A stretch of 64,000 nt of DNA from Jeotgalibacillus sp. S-D1 (GTDB lineage Bacteria; Bacillota; Bacilli; Bacillales; Jeotgalibacillaceae): assembly GCF_004358665.1 (NCBI RefSeq), contig NZ_SMZR01000001.1, forward strand, positions 496,001 to 560,000. Reading direction: 5' to 3'. This document shows positions 18,525 through 26,728 of the stretch, one piece after another. Within the stretch, counting starts at the first letter, position 1; each line of letters begins with the position of its first letter. Both the position numbers and the translations under genes were made by a program. The notes below the pieces were generated by a model. The model was not told where the DNA came from, did no database searches, and saw only the letters and a list, made by a program, of their open reading frames with translations.

Positions 18525-20225
18525 TTGCTACAGGAATTATCGATACGGAATTTTGCCATAATTGACGAATTAGCTTTGTCATTAGAAGAAGGTCTGACGG
18601 TTCTTACAGGAGAAACAGGTGCAGGGAAATCCATTATCATTGATGCAGTACAGCTTCTTGTAGGTGGCAGAGGCTCTGCTGAATTTGTTCGGCATGGAGA
18701 AAAAAAGGCTGAGATTGAAGGGATTTTTATTGTAGAAGACGGTCACCCCTGTCAAGCTAAATGCGAAGAATTTGGCATTGAGCTTGAGGATGGCATGGTG
18801 CTTCTTAAACGGGATATTTCTCAATCAGGCAAAAGTGCCTGCAGGGTAAACGGCAAACTTGTTACAATCGCCATTCTGCGGGAAATCGGTCGTGCCTTGA
18901 TAGACGTTCATGGACAACATGAAAGCCAGGAGCTAATGGATGAAACAAAACACTTAATGCTGCTCGATCAATTTGGCATGCAGGAAATAATGCCTGCTAA
19001 AGCAGCTTACATGGAACTATATGTACAATATGAACAGGTGCAAAAGCAGATTCGTTCACTGACAGAAAATGAACAGCAAATGGCCCATCGGCTTGACTTA
19101 ATCCAGTTTCAGTTTAATGAAATTGAGCAGGCTAATCTTGAACTAAATGAAGATGAGGTACTAAATGAAGAAAAAAGCCGTCTGGTGAATTTTGAACGCT
19201 TATTTGATACTTTGCAAACAGCTTATAATGCCCTTCAGGGGGAGCAAAAAGGGCTGGATTGGGTAGGCTTATCGATGTCTAATCTTGAGCAAGCGGCAGA
19301 AATTGATGCGAATTTAGCTCAAACCAATGAGTCAGTGGCAAATAGTTTTTACTTATTGGAAGAAGCTGCGAGCGCAATAAGGCATCAACTGGATGAACTG
19401 GAATACGATCCAGATCGTCTGCAGGTCATTGAGGACCGTTTAAATGAAATCAGCCAGCTAAAAAGAAAATACGGATCATCCATATCTCAAATCGTTGAAT
19501 TCGCTTCTTCAATCGAGGAAGAAATTGAATCCATTACGAATAGAGAATCGACCATTAAAGAATTGGAACGAAAACGAACTTCTATTGAAAAAGACCTTTC
19601 ACTTGAAGCTGCTCATCTTTCTGACGTAAGAAAGAAGTGGGCGCAATCACTGACAGAAGAAATACATGATCAATTAAAGGCTTTATATATGGATAAAGCC
19701 GTTTTTGAAGTCCGGTTTCACTCTTCGGAGAGAGAGTCCACTCTGTATAGAAAAGAAGGCACCGATGAAACCGAATTTTTTATTTCTACCAACCCCGGGG
19801 AACCGCTTAAACCGCTGATCAAAGTTGCATCGGGTGGAGAGATTTCCAGAATTATGCTAGCTTTAAAAACCATTTTTTCCAAACACCAGGGCATTACATC
19901 GATTATTTTTGACGAAGTAGATACTGGAGTAAGTGGACGGGTGGCGCAAGCTATTGCCGAGAAAATTCATGCAGTATCTGTTCATTCTCAGGTATTATGC
20001 ATATCCCATCTTCCTCAGGTTGCAGCGATCAGCGACAACCACTTGTTTATTTCAAAAGAAGTCAAAAATGATCGAACCATTACCCATGTTTTACCGCTGG
20101 AAGAAGCGGAAAGAATTCGTGAAATTAGCCGCATGATATCAGGGGTTGAAATTACCGATTTAACATTAAGCCATGCAAAGGAATTGTTGGAGCTTGCACA
20201 TTCCATTAAGAAAACCACGGTATAA
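18525..20225 (+). CDS. recN: DNA repair protein RecN
   Basis: RecN (566 aa) is an SMC-like ATPase recruited early to double-strand breaks. Walker A is GETGAGKS at about residue 30, a coiled-coil occupies roughly 150-370, and the C-terminal ABC head has the signature VASGGEISRIMLALK and Walker B SIIFDEVDTGVSG. TTG start 18525 after GAGGTGATAAGG. The spacing argR-recN-spoIVB-spo0A is as in B. subtilis. Confidence 0.96.
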   Translation: MLQELSIRNFAIIDELALSLEEGLTVLTGETGAGKSIIIDAVQLLVGGRGSAEFVRHGEKKAEIEGIFIVEDGHPCQAKCEEFGIELEDGMVLLKRDISQSGKSACRVNGKLVTIAILREIGRALIDVHGQHESQELMDETKHLMLLDQFGMQEIMPAKAAYMELYVQYEQVQKQIRSLTENEQQMAHRLDLIQFQFNEIEQANLELNEDEVLNEEKSRLVNFERLFDTLQTAYNALQGEQKGLDWVGLSMSNLEQAAEIDANLAQTNESVANSFYLLEEAASAIRHQLDELEYDPDRLQVIEDRLNEISQLKRKYGSSISQIVEFASSIEEEIESITNRESTIKELERKRTSIEKDLSLEAAHLSDVRKKWAQSLTEEIHDQLKALYMDKAVFEVRFHSSERESTLYRKEGTDETEFFISTNPGEPLKPLIKVASGGEISRIMLALKTIFSKHQGITSIIFDEVDTGVSGRVAQAIAEKIHAVSVHSQVLCISHLPQVAAISDNHLFISKEVKNDRTITHVLPLEEAERIREISRMISGVEITDLTLSHAKELLELAHSIKKTTV

Positions 20226-20292
20226 GTACGTGTACATACAGCATTGGCGCATAAAATTATAATTGTGCAGAATCATGCTTTTTTTACACATG

Positions 20293-20321
20293 AAAAGTCA
20301 TCCATTTACGGATGGCTTTTT
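20293..20321 (+). terminator. Intrinsic terminator after recN
   Basis: AGTCATCC pairs with GGATGGCT (one G-T wobble) around ATTTAC, followed by a T-rich run. Confidence 0.8.
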
Positions 20322-20401
20322 ATATTTTTCTTAGTGATAATTCAAGCTGTTTTTGCTCACATTAAGAAGGTAATCGACAGTCTTAGAAGGGGGGAAAAAA
20401 G

Positions 20402-21454
20402 TTGAGCTGGAAAAAGCTTGTTGTTGTATTGAGTATATATATGTTTTTGTTGTTCCCTTCATTGGACGAAACGATACATGCTTCTGCTGTAAAGTTAATT
20501 CCAGGTGGACAGTCGATTGGTATTTCAATGGAATCCAACGGGGTTATGATTGTAGGGTTTCATTCAGTCAATGAGCAAAAATTAGAAGACACACCAGCAT
20601 CAAAAGCGGGTTTAAAGGTAGGCGACACTTTATCCAAAATAAATGGAGTTACTGTTTCTTCTGCCGCAGACCTTTCACAGGTTTTGTCACAGCAATCTAA
20701 AAATAAAGCTTCGATCAAGATCGAAATTGAGCGTGAAGGAAAGATTAAACAAATTTCTGTCAAACCTTCTTATAATGAGCAAGGACACCCTCAGTTAGGA
20801 CTTTATGTTCGTCATCATACCCAAGGCATTGGCACTGTTTCTTACATCGATCCTCAAACAGGAGCATTTGGAGCACTAGGTCACGTGGTAGCTGATGCAG
20901 ATACTCAAAAAGCAGTCGATATGCGTAAGGGTTCTGTACTGCAGACACAAATTGATGGCATTCAAAAGGGGATTTCAGGAAAGCCAGGCGGGAAGATTGC
21001 CATTTTTTCTACAAACGATGCGATATTAGGAACTGTCTCCCGAAATTCAGAATACGGAATATTCGGAAAGCTTCAGGAAGTACCCGAGCATTCTATGTAT
21101 AAAAAACCCTTAACTGTTGCAAAACAGGATGAAATTACAGAAGGTAAAGCAGAAATGCTGACTGTTCTTCATGACAACACAATCGAGCGTTTTCAAATAG
21201 AAATTGTTCGGGCAAAAACAAAAGCTCCCGGAGGCACCACAGGCATGCTCATTCGAATTACTGATCCCGATTTACTTGAGCAAACAGGCGGGATCATTCA
21301 AGGAATGAGCGGCAGTCCAATCATCCAAAAAGGAAAATTGGTGGGAGCTGTGACTCATGTTTTAGTTCATGATCCAACTTCTGGTTATGCTTTGTCAATA
21401 GAAGAAATGCTTAAGCAAAGCGGTCAATCTTTTAAGGGAAAACAGGCGTCTTAA
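20402..21454 (+). CDS. spoIVB: SpoIVB peptidase, short form
   Basis: SpoIVB is the forespore-secreted serine protease that triggers pro-sigma-K processing by cleaving SpoIVFA. The 350-aa protein has an N-terminal membrane segment (residues 4-20), then almost at once the PDZ region (IPGGQSIGISMESNGVMIVGFH at about residue 35) and the S55 peptidase domain with His in GALGHV and the catalytic Ser in GMSGSPIIQ. B. subtilis SpoIVB is 426 aa; most of the difference is a linker of about 70 residues between membrane segment and PDZ that is missing here. The TTG start follows AGAAGGGGGG and no upstream start fits. Confidence 0.93.
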   Translation: MSWKKLVVVLSIYMFLLFPSLDETIHASAVKLIPGGQSIGISMESNGVMIVGFHSVNEQKLEDTPASKAGLKVGDTLSKINGVTVSSAADLSQVLSQQSKNKASIKIEIEREGKIKQISVKPSYNEQGHPQLGLYVRHHTQGIGTVSYIDPQTGAFGALGHVVADADTQKAVDMRKGSVLQTQIDGIQKGISGKPGGKIAIFSTNDAILGTVSRNSEYGIFGKLQEVPEHSMYKKPLTVAKQDEITEGKAEMLTVLHDNTIERFQIEIVRAKTKAPGGTTGMLIRITDPDLLEQTGGIIQGMSGSPIIQKGKLVGAVTHVLVHDPTSGYALSIEEMLKQSGQSFKGKQAS

Positions 21455-21468
21455 AGCCTGTTTTTTCA
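21439..21468 (+). terminator. Intrinsic terminator overlapping the spoIVB stop
   Basis: AAAACAGGC pairs with GCCTGTTTT; the last codons and stop of spoIVB form the left arm and loop. Followed by a T-run. Confidence 0.85.
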
Positions 21469-21537
21469 TTTTTTGTAAAATAACCAAAATTAATCTAGCG
21501 GTAAATTTTGTTCCATGGTACACTTTACATAGACCAA

Positions 21538-21544
21538 TTCGACA
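21538..21544 (-). promoter_or_regulatory. 0A box upstream of spo0A
   Basis: TTCGACA on the plus strand is the exact complement of the Spo0A-binding consensus TGTCGAA, 167 nt before spo0A. In B. subtilis several 0A boxes lie in this promoter region. Confidence 0.6.
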
Positions 21545-21638
21545 GAATGTCCAAATTTGTTGAAATATATCGAAAAATGCAGTATGCATAAGTAAATAGC
21601 AGTAAATACTAATAAATTTTAAGATCGTTTTTTCAAAT

Positions 21639-21666
21639 AGAGGGTATTTTCAGTTGGGTGTCGAAT
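21639..21666 (+). promoter_or_regulatory. Candidate sigma-H promoter of spo0A overlapping a 0A box
   Basis: AGAGGGTATT resembles the sigma-H -35 element, and GAAT (21663-21666) lies 12-14 nt further at -10. The 0A box TGTCGAA at 21659-21665 overlaps the -10. This matches the logic of the B. subtilis Ps promoter, which sigma-H reads and Spo0A-P controls. Confidence 0.55.
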
Positions 21667-21710
21667 TGGATTAAGAGAGAACGATTATTTTGATCGAGGA
21701 GGAAGTAAAT

Positions 21711-22496
21711 ATGGACAAAATCAAAGTATGCATAGTGGATGATAACAGGGAATTAGTCGCAACGCTGGAGCAATTTATTTCAAACCAACCTGATATGGAA
21801 GTCGTAGCAACCGCTTATAACGGCCAGGACTGCCTTGAGGTTTTAGATGAAATAGAAGTGGATGTTTGCTTATTGGATATCATCATGCCTCATATTGATG
21901 GGCTTAATGTACTTGAGCGAATGAGACAGATGGAAATGCCTAAAGTTCCCCATGTGATCATGCTGACAGCATTCGGTCAGGAAGACGTAACAACAAAGGC
22001 TGTTGAACTCGGTGCTGCATACTTTATTTTAAAACCATTTGATATGGAAAATCTCGTTCAAACCATTCGTCAAGTCCGTGGCAAAGCTGGTCATTCACAT
22101 GTGCAAACCCGAAGAGTGACAAAAGAAACTTCCTCCAAACCAAAAAACCTGGATGCCAATATTACTGGAATTATCCATGAAATTGGGGTTCCTGCCCATA
22201 TCAAGGGGTATATGTATCTTCGCGAAGCCATTTCAATGGTGTATCATGATATCGAATTGCTCGGCTCTATCACAAAGGTTCTTTATCCTGATATCGGAAA
22301 GAAATTTAATACTACGGCATCCCGTGTTGAACGCGCTATTCGTCATGCAATAGAAGTTGCCTGGAACCGGGGAAATGTGGACGCCATCTCAAACCTGTTT
22401 GGATATACCGTTTCAGTAGCCAAATCCAAGCCGACAAATTCAGAATTCATCGCAATGGTCGCTGATAAGCTTCGTCTGGAGCACAAGGCAAGTTAA
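21711..22496 (+). CDS. spo0A: Sporulation master regulator Spo0A
   Basis: Spo0A (261 aa) is the response regulator at the end of the phosphorelay that starts sporulation. The receiver domain (1-120) has the acidic pocket in VDDN and phospho-acceptor Asp in [11 protein letters not shown], with Lys in ILKPFDME. The C-terminal DNA-binding domain (about 145-261) is nearly identical to that of B. subtilis, including the recognition region [22 protein letters not shown] 21711 follows GAGGAGGAAG. Last gene before a bidirectional-type terminator. Confidence 0.98.
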   Translation: MDKIKVCIVDDNRELVATLEQFISNQPDMEVVATAYNGQDCLEVLDEIEVDVCLLDIIMPHIDGLNVLERMRQMEMPKVPHVIMLTAFGQEDVTTKAVELGAAYFILKPFDMENLVQTIRQVRGKAGHSHVQTRRVTKETSSKPKNLDANITGIIHEIGVPAHIKGYMYLREAISMVYHDIELLGSITKVLYPDIGKKFNTTASRVERAIRHAIEVAWNRGNVDAISNLFGYTVSVAKSKPTNSEFIAMVADKLRLEHKAS

Positions 22497-22591
22497 CCGT
22501 TGATGTGATGGCATTTAAAATGTCAATTAAGCCGACCAACTACTTTAACTTATCATAATAATTAATTTCCCATCCAATACATTTATTACAC

Positions 22592-22628
22592 AAAAACCAA
22601 TGAAATTTTTTATTTCATTGGTTTTTTA
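22592..22628 (+). terminator. Intrinsic terminator after spo0A
   Basis: AAAAACCAATGAAAT and ATTTCATTGGTTTTT form a long A/T-flanked hairpin that can act in both directions. Confidence 0.9.
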
Positions 22629-22675
22629 ATTTACTGCCTTTTTTAGTTTCTATAAAGGGATCCGTTGCCTTGATA

Positions 22676-22732
22676 CAAAAAAAGCGATTACCCCATAGCA
22701 GCACGGCTTGCGCTCTGCGTAGGACAATCACT
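22676..22732 (-). terminator. Minus-strand hairpin with T-run
   Basis: Read on the minus strand, AGTGATTGTCC pairs with GGGGTAATCGCT around an inner GCAG/CTGC helix, followed directly by seven T. It looks like a terminator for a minus-strand transcript whose source lies in 22.73-23.1 kb, where no recognised gene exists. Confidence 0.6.
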
Positions 22733-22926
22733 TTCGCCTGGGACCATATTACCATAAACAGAAAGGATATTCAACATAGTCAGGAAAGCACAATGGAATC
22801 GCATTGTTAGTGGAGCCATAAACTGAGCTAAAAGGGAGAGGGGGCATTCATTTGATTTATTTCCTGTGCATAAAAGCGTTCGCGGAGTAATAAATAGTAA
22901 GAAGCTGAGAAATGGGTCTTTATCTC

Positions 22927-23082
22927 TCAATGAATATTTTTTTCATTATCCGGTGATTCTTTTTTTGAATCGTCCTTTTTAATTTTTGCAACAAGTAACA
23001 AATAGGGGAGCAGCATGTTGGAAAACGTGAATAACTCATTTAATGTGCTGATTAATAAATTTAAACCTTCCAATAACCGCAT
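22927..23082 (-). CDS. Possible small membrane-associated protein (51 aa)
   Basis: A minus-strand frame from ATG with GAGGTG 4 nt upstream. The first ~34 residues are hydrophobic to amphipathic (MRLLEGLNLLISTLNELF, then MLLPYLLLVA) and the tail is charged (KIKKDDSKKES...). The layout, start signal then one membrane helix then charged tail, suits a small membrane protein, but I recognise no family and the spacing is short. It may be chance. Confidence 0.3.
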   Translation of the reverse strand: MRLLEGLNLLISTLNELFTFSNMLLPYLLLVAKIKKDDSKKESPDNEKNIH

Positions 23083-23304
23083 AATTCACCTCGATTTCGC
23101 CCGCCTCATCTTTTTATCTTTTTGCCTCCAGTTTAGCAACACAACCACTGGGAAATGTTTTAGTGCGTCTTGTACAGCAAATAGAGAGTGGGGAAATTAG
23201 GAGATTGAAAGAATGCTAATGTTAGCTGTGTTAATAATAGTATGAACAGTATTTAAAATACCTATTCACCATTTGCAGATTTTTTTAAATTATTTTCGTT
23301 AATT

Positions 23305-23360
23305 ATAAGCTCAGTGAAATTTGGCTGTTGATATTCGGCTTTTAACAAGGCCTGATTATA
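23305..23360. repeat. Deleted copy of a dispersed repeat
   Basis: CTCAGTGAAATTTGGCTGTTGATATT...TTTTAACAAGGCCTGATTA lines up with both ends of the longer element at 34.78-34.92 kb (CTCTGTAAAAATCGGCTGTTGATATT and GTTTAACAAAGCCTTATAT), with the interior missing. No coding role. Confidence 0.55.
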
Positions 23361-23506
23361 AGAAGCTCATCATTTGTATCAGACCTGCAATGCAATTAAT
23401 TCTAAAAATACTGCATAAGACAGATACTATTTGTTAACTTGTGATATCTTTCTCCTTTGCAAGGGTAATGACATAGGATAATGTTATAGATGGAGTGTGA
23501 TTTCAT

Positions 23507-24250
23507 ATGTCTCAAATATTTGCTCACAGGGGAGCTTCCGGCATTTATCCGGAAAACACAATGAAAGCATTTAAAGAAGCCGAAAAATCGGGCTGTGATG
23601 GAATTGAATTGGATGTCCAGCGGACCAAAGATGGCGCTTTAGTGATTATTCATGATGAAACTGTAAATCGAACCACTGATGGCCGTGGGATCGTGGCTGA
23701 AATGACGCAAAAGCAAATTCGATCGTTAGATGCAAGCTACAATAAAAAGAAATGGTTTTCAAATCCTAAAATTCCTTTATTGGATGAAGTTTTTGAGTGG
23801 CTTCATACGAACGAATTGATCTGCAATGTTGAATTGAAGAATGATAAAGTCCGCTATGAAGGAATGGAAGAAGAAGTTTTGCAAAAAATTGCAGAGTATG
23901 GCCTCTCCGAGAGGATTATTTTATCTTCTTTTAACCCGGATTCGATATCGCTGCTTCGGGAACTGGATTCAGCTATTTCAATTGCACCTATTTATTCAAA
24001 AAAAGGAGTAAATCCTTTACTGCTCGCTACTTCAACCTGTGCAAATGCAGTTCATGCCAATTATCGGGTCATGACGCCAGCACTAATGGATTCATGCCAG
24101 CGAATGAATATTCCAGTTCGGCTTTATACCCTGAATCATGAACCGAAAATTTCAAAATGGATGCTGGCAGGACTTTCAGGCATCATCACTGATTATCCGG
24201 AAAGAGTAGTAAAAATCAGAGAAACGATCTTGAAAGGCAAAATGGAATGA
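23507..24250 (+). CDS. yqiK: Glycerophosphodiester phosphodiesterase family protein
   Basis: A 247-aa GDPD-family TIM-barrel protein that hydrolyses glycerophosphodiesters to glycerol 3-phosphate and an alcohol. Catalytic motifs: HRGASGIYPENT (His, Arg, Glu), GIELDVQRTKDGALVIIHDE (Glu, Asp, His) and the NVELK Glu. There is no signal peptide, so it should be cytoplasmic, like YqiK rather than the exported GlpQ. It starts after GGAG at 23507 and ends in a strong shared terminator. Confidence 0.9.
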   Translation: MSQIFAHRGASGIYPENTMKAFKEAEKSGCDGIELDVQRTKDGALVIIHDETVNRTTDGRGIVAEMTQKQIRSLDASYNKKKWFSNPKIPLLDEVFEWLHTNELICNVELKNDKVRYEGMEEEVLQKIAEYGLSERIILSSFNPDSISLLRELDSAISIAPIYSKKGVNPLLLATSTCANAVHANYRVMTPALMDSCQRMNIPVRLYTLNHEPKISKWMLAGLSGIITDYPERVVKIRETILKGKME

Positions 24251-24252
24251 AT

Positions 24253-24296
24253 AATGCCCCTTACACAGAAGCACACTGTGTAAGGGGCATTTATAT
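24253..24296. terminator. Bidirectional terminator between yqiK and yqzF
   Basis: AATGCCCCTTACACAG and CTGTGTAAGGGGCATT form a 16-bp perfect stem. It serves the convergent genes on both sides. Confidence 0.92.
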
Positions 24297-24297
24297 T

Positions 24298-24540
24298 TTA
24301 TTTTTTAGCTGTTTTAAACCGCTTCTGAACTTTATTGTTTTTTCTGTCTCTATGCAGTAAAAAACCTCCTATAAAGCCAACTCCGAGTGCCATCATGATA
24401 AAACCCAGCACGAATTGAAGCCATAAAGCTGGCAGCCAGGATGCCTGAATTCCAAAAAACATATCCCTCATTAATTTGATCCCATAAGCCGCAATAATAC
24501 CTGGAACTAACATAATAATTAATGCAATTATTCTCGACAT
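24298..24540 (-). CDS. yqzF: DUF2627 membrane protein YqzF
   Basis: An 80-aa protein with two membrane helices (residues 3-20 and 38-62) and a basic tail (HRDRKNNKVQKRFKTAKK). It matches the DUF2627 family (B. subtilis YqzF), found next to bkdR. Ribosome binding site AAGGAG lies 8 nt before the ATG. Function unknown. Confidence 0.85.
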   Translation of the reverse strand: MSRIIALIIMLVPGIIAAYGIKLMRDMFFGIQASWLPALWLQFVLGFIMMALGVGFIGGFLLHRDRKNNKVQKRFKTAKK

Positions 24541-24592
24541 ATCTCATACTCCTTGCAAGTTTCTACACAAACTATGCTTGTTATAAAAAACA

Positions 24593-24642
24593 TTGTCAAG
24601 GAAAAGGCTTTCATGTACAATAAAGTGGTTGCAAGAACTTGC
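24593..24642 (+). promoter_or_regulatory. Sigma-A promoter and palindrome before bkdR
   Basis: TTGTCA (24593-24598) and TACAAT (24616-24621) are 17 nt apart, a good sigma-A match. Just after the expected start site lies the palindrome GCAAGAACTTGC (24631-24642). The seven-base TTGCAAG in it also occurs at 24553-24559. These look like operator sites; the binding protein is unknown. Confidence 0.6.
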
Positions 24643-24669
24643 GTTACATACTAGAGGGGATGAAAAAAA

Positions 24670-26727
24670 TTGCAAAAAGTGCTGATAGTAGGAGCTGGGC
24701 GAGGAGGAATCGCCTTATTACAAGTGATGGCAGAATCGGATGCCTTTCAAGTTTATGCTGTAGTAGACCACAACCCCCAAGCACCAGGTCTTGCGTTAGC
24801 GCGTTCACTTAAAATTGAAACGGGTGGCGACTGGCAGGAGCATCTGTCTGAGGAGACAGATATTGTCATCAATGTAACCGGGGACCACCAAACGTTTGTT
24901 GATCTGCGAAATGCAAGGTCTGCCCACACTGTTTTAGTGCCAGGCAGTGTCGCTTCTCTCATTTATCAGTTAATAACTGAAAAAGAGTCGTTAATTGACC
25001 ATATGGAACATGATTCATTTATACGGGATTTAATTGTCAATTCAACACATGACGGGATGATTGGAATCGACTGCAATCATAAAATTATTTTATTTAATGA
25101 GCGCGCGTCCCAGATGGTTGGAATTGATAAAGAAAAAGCAATTAATCAACCAATTTATCAAATCGTCCCGCTCAGCGGTCTGCCACGGATCATTGAAACC
25201 GGTCGAACGGAAAGCAATCAGGAGTTAATGCTTGATAATGGGATGAAGGTAGTAACAACCAGGATTCCAATGGTTAACGAACAACAGGAAATCATTGGGG
25301 CATTTGCTGTTTTTAAAGACATTACAGAAGTCGTTAATTTGGCAGAGGAAATGACAAACCTGCGGGAAATTCAGACCATGCTGGAAGCAATTATTCAGTC
25401 AAGTGATGATGCGATCTCTGTAGTAAACGAACACGGCAGGGGGCTGCTCATTAACCCCGCTTATACGAGACTCACCGGGCTGTCAGAAAGTGAAGTCATT
25501 AATCAGCCTGCAACAGCCGATATCTCCGAAGGCGAAAGCATGCACATGCAGGTGTTAAAAACGAGAAGGCCTGTAAGAGGCGCGAAAATGCGTGTAGGCC
25601 CGCATAAAAAAGAAGTTGTTGTAAATGTTGCGCCTATTATCGTAAATGGACATTTAAAAGGCAGTGTTGGTGTTATTCATGATATGTCTGAAATACAGTC
25701 GCTGACATCAGAGCTGGACCGTGCCAGAAGAATTATCCGGAATCTGGAAGCGAAGTATACCTTTGAGGACATAATTGGAAAGTCAGATGATATTCAACTG
25801 GTGATTGAACAGGCACGCTTAGCTGCTAAAACCGGACGAACAGTGCTTTTAAGAGGCGAAGCAGGTACAGGAAAAGAGTTATTTGCCCATGCCATACACA
25901 ATGCCGGTGACAGAAAATATTATTCGTTTGTAAGAGTAAATTGCGGATCAATGCCAACAGCTTACTTAAATGAGGCATTATACGGGACTGAAGAAGTGAA
26001 TCAGGATGATCCCGGTGTTAATATAAAAAAAGGTTTGCTTGAACAAGCGGGAGAAGGCAGTGTTTTTCTGGACGAAATAGGAGAACTTAGCCTGGAGACA
26101 CAGCGGACTTTATTGAAAACACTTCAAACCAAACAAATCATACGATTAAATGGGGAAAAAGCGATTCCGCTTAAAGCGAGAATTATTGCAGCAACCAATC
26201 ACAATCTTGAAAGAGCCATCGCAGAAGGCAAGTTTTTAGAAGAATTATATTATTATCTCTCAAAGATGCCAATTCAATTGCCTTCCCTGCGCAGCCATAA
26301 GATGGATATACCGTCTTTGTGCGACCGCCTGGTTCAAAACCTGAATCAAGCGTATGGCAGGCATGTTAAAGGTGTATCAGAGTTCGGTCTCAGGCAGTTA
26401 ATGGATCACAGCTGGCCGGGGAACGTAAGAGAGCTGGAGAATGTCTTAAGCCGTGCAATGATTTTCATGGACAGCCAGGAAACCTTAATTGAACCGAAAC
26501 ATTTAATTCCGCTGCAGACTCAAACTGCCTCACTCGCTAAAAATGAGGATCAGCAGGGCACGCTTGCCCAGCAGCTTGAACAGCTTGAGAAAGAAATACT
26601 TGAGCGGACATTAGTTAAACATAAAGGCAATAAAACAGCAGCATCAAAGGAATTAGATATTTCCATCCGAAATCTATATTACAAACTGGAAAAGTATGAA
26701 CTTGATGTTGAAAGGAGCGTGAAATAA
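24670..26727 (+). CDS. bkdR: BkdR-type regulator with degenerate AAA+ domain
   Basis: A 685-aa protein in the position of BkdR, activator of the bkd operon. In order: an N-terminal Rossmann-like domain (VLIVGAGRGGIALL; residues 1-105), two PAS domains (about 118-215 and 240-345), an AAA+ domain (about 368-600) and a Fis-type HTH (about 640-680). Walker A (RGEAGTGKE) and Walker B (GSVFLDEIGE) are present. The sigma-54 contact loop GAFTGA is absent: the position reads LYGTEEVNQDDPGVNIKKG. The usual FREDLYYRL with two arginine fingers reads FLEELYYYL. Normal sigma-54 activation looks impossible (inference). TTG start after GAGGGG; ptb follows after 1 nt. Confidence 0.88.
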   Translation: MQKVLIVGAGRGGIALLQVMAESDAFQVYAVVDHNPQAPGLALARSLKIETGGDWQEHLSEETDIVINVTGDHQTFVDLRNARSAHTVLVPGSVASLIYQLITEKESLIDHMEHDSFIRDLIVNSTHDGMIGIDCNHKIILFNERASQMVGIDKEKAINQPIYQIVPLSGLPRIIETGRTESNQELMLDNGMKVVTTRIPMVNEQQEIIGAFAVFKDITEVVNLAEEMTNLREIQTMLEAIIQSSDDAISVVNEHGRGLLINPAYTRLTGLSESEVINQPATADISEGESMHMQVLKTRRPVRGAKMRVGPHKKEVVVNVAPIIVNGHLKGSVGVIHDMSEIQSLTSELDRARRIIRNLEAKYTFEDIIGKSDDIQLVIEQARLAAKTGRTVLLRGEAGTGKELFAHAIHNAGDRKYYSFVRVNCGSMPTAYLNEALYGTEEVNQDDPGVNIKKGLLEQAGEGSVFLDEIGELSLETQRTLLKTLQTKQIIRLNGEKAIPLKARIIAATNHNLERAIAEGKFLEELYYYLSKMPIQLPSLRSHKMDIPSLCDRLVQNLNQAYGRHVKGVSEFGLRQLMDHSWPGNVRELENVLSRAMIFMDSQETLIEPKHLIPLQTQTASLAKNEDQQGTLAQQLEQLEKEILERTLVKHKGNKTAASKELDISIRNLYYKLEKYELDVERSVK

Positions 26728-26728
26728 G

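Larger units (their letters stand above)
22733..23506. other. Long spacer between spo0A and the GDPD gene
   Basis: About 1 kb from spo0A to 23507 holds no gene I recognise. It contains the spo0A terminator, the minus-strand terminator-like hairpin, a possible 51-codon minus-strand frame (22927-23082) with a second frame starting on its stop codon (TTG overlapping TGA, 22688-22930), a remnant of a dispersed repeat (about 23305-23360), and A/T-rich sequence with nothing evident from 23360 to the GDPD ribosome binding site. Confidence 0.6.

Noticed and set aside
22688-22930. 80-codon minus-strand frame (TTG start) as a gene
   Set aside because: Its end lies within the terminator-like hairpin and no family is recognised; mentioned as a finding but not called as a gene.
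23015-23200. 61-codon plus-strand frame after spo0A
   Set aside because: Composition and poor ribosome binding site suggest chance; the opposite strand has better start signals.
24430-24444. TGGCAGCCAGGATGC as a -24/-12 sigma-54 promoter for bkdR
   Set aside because: Spacing fits, but it lies inside yqzF, 225 nt upstream, with a weak -12, and a better sigma-A promoter is nearer.
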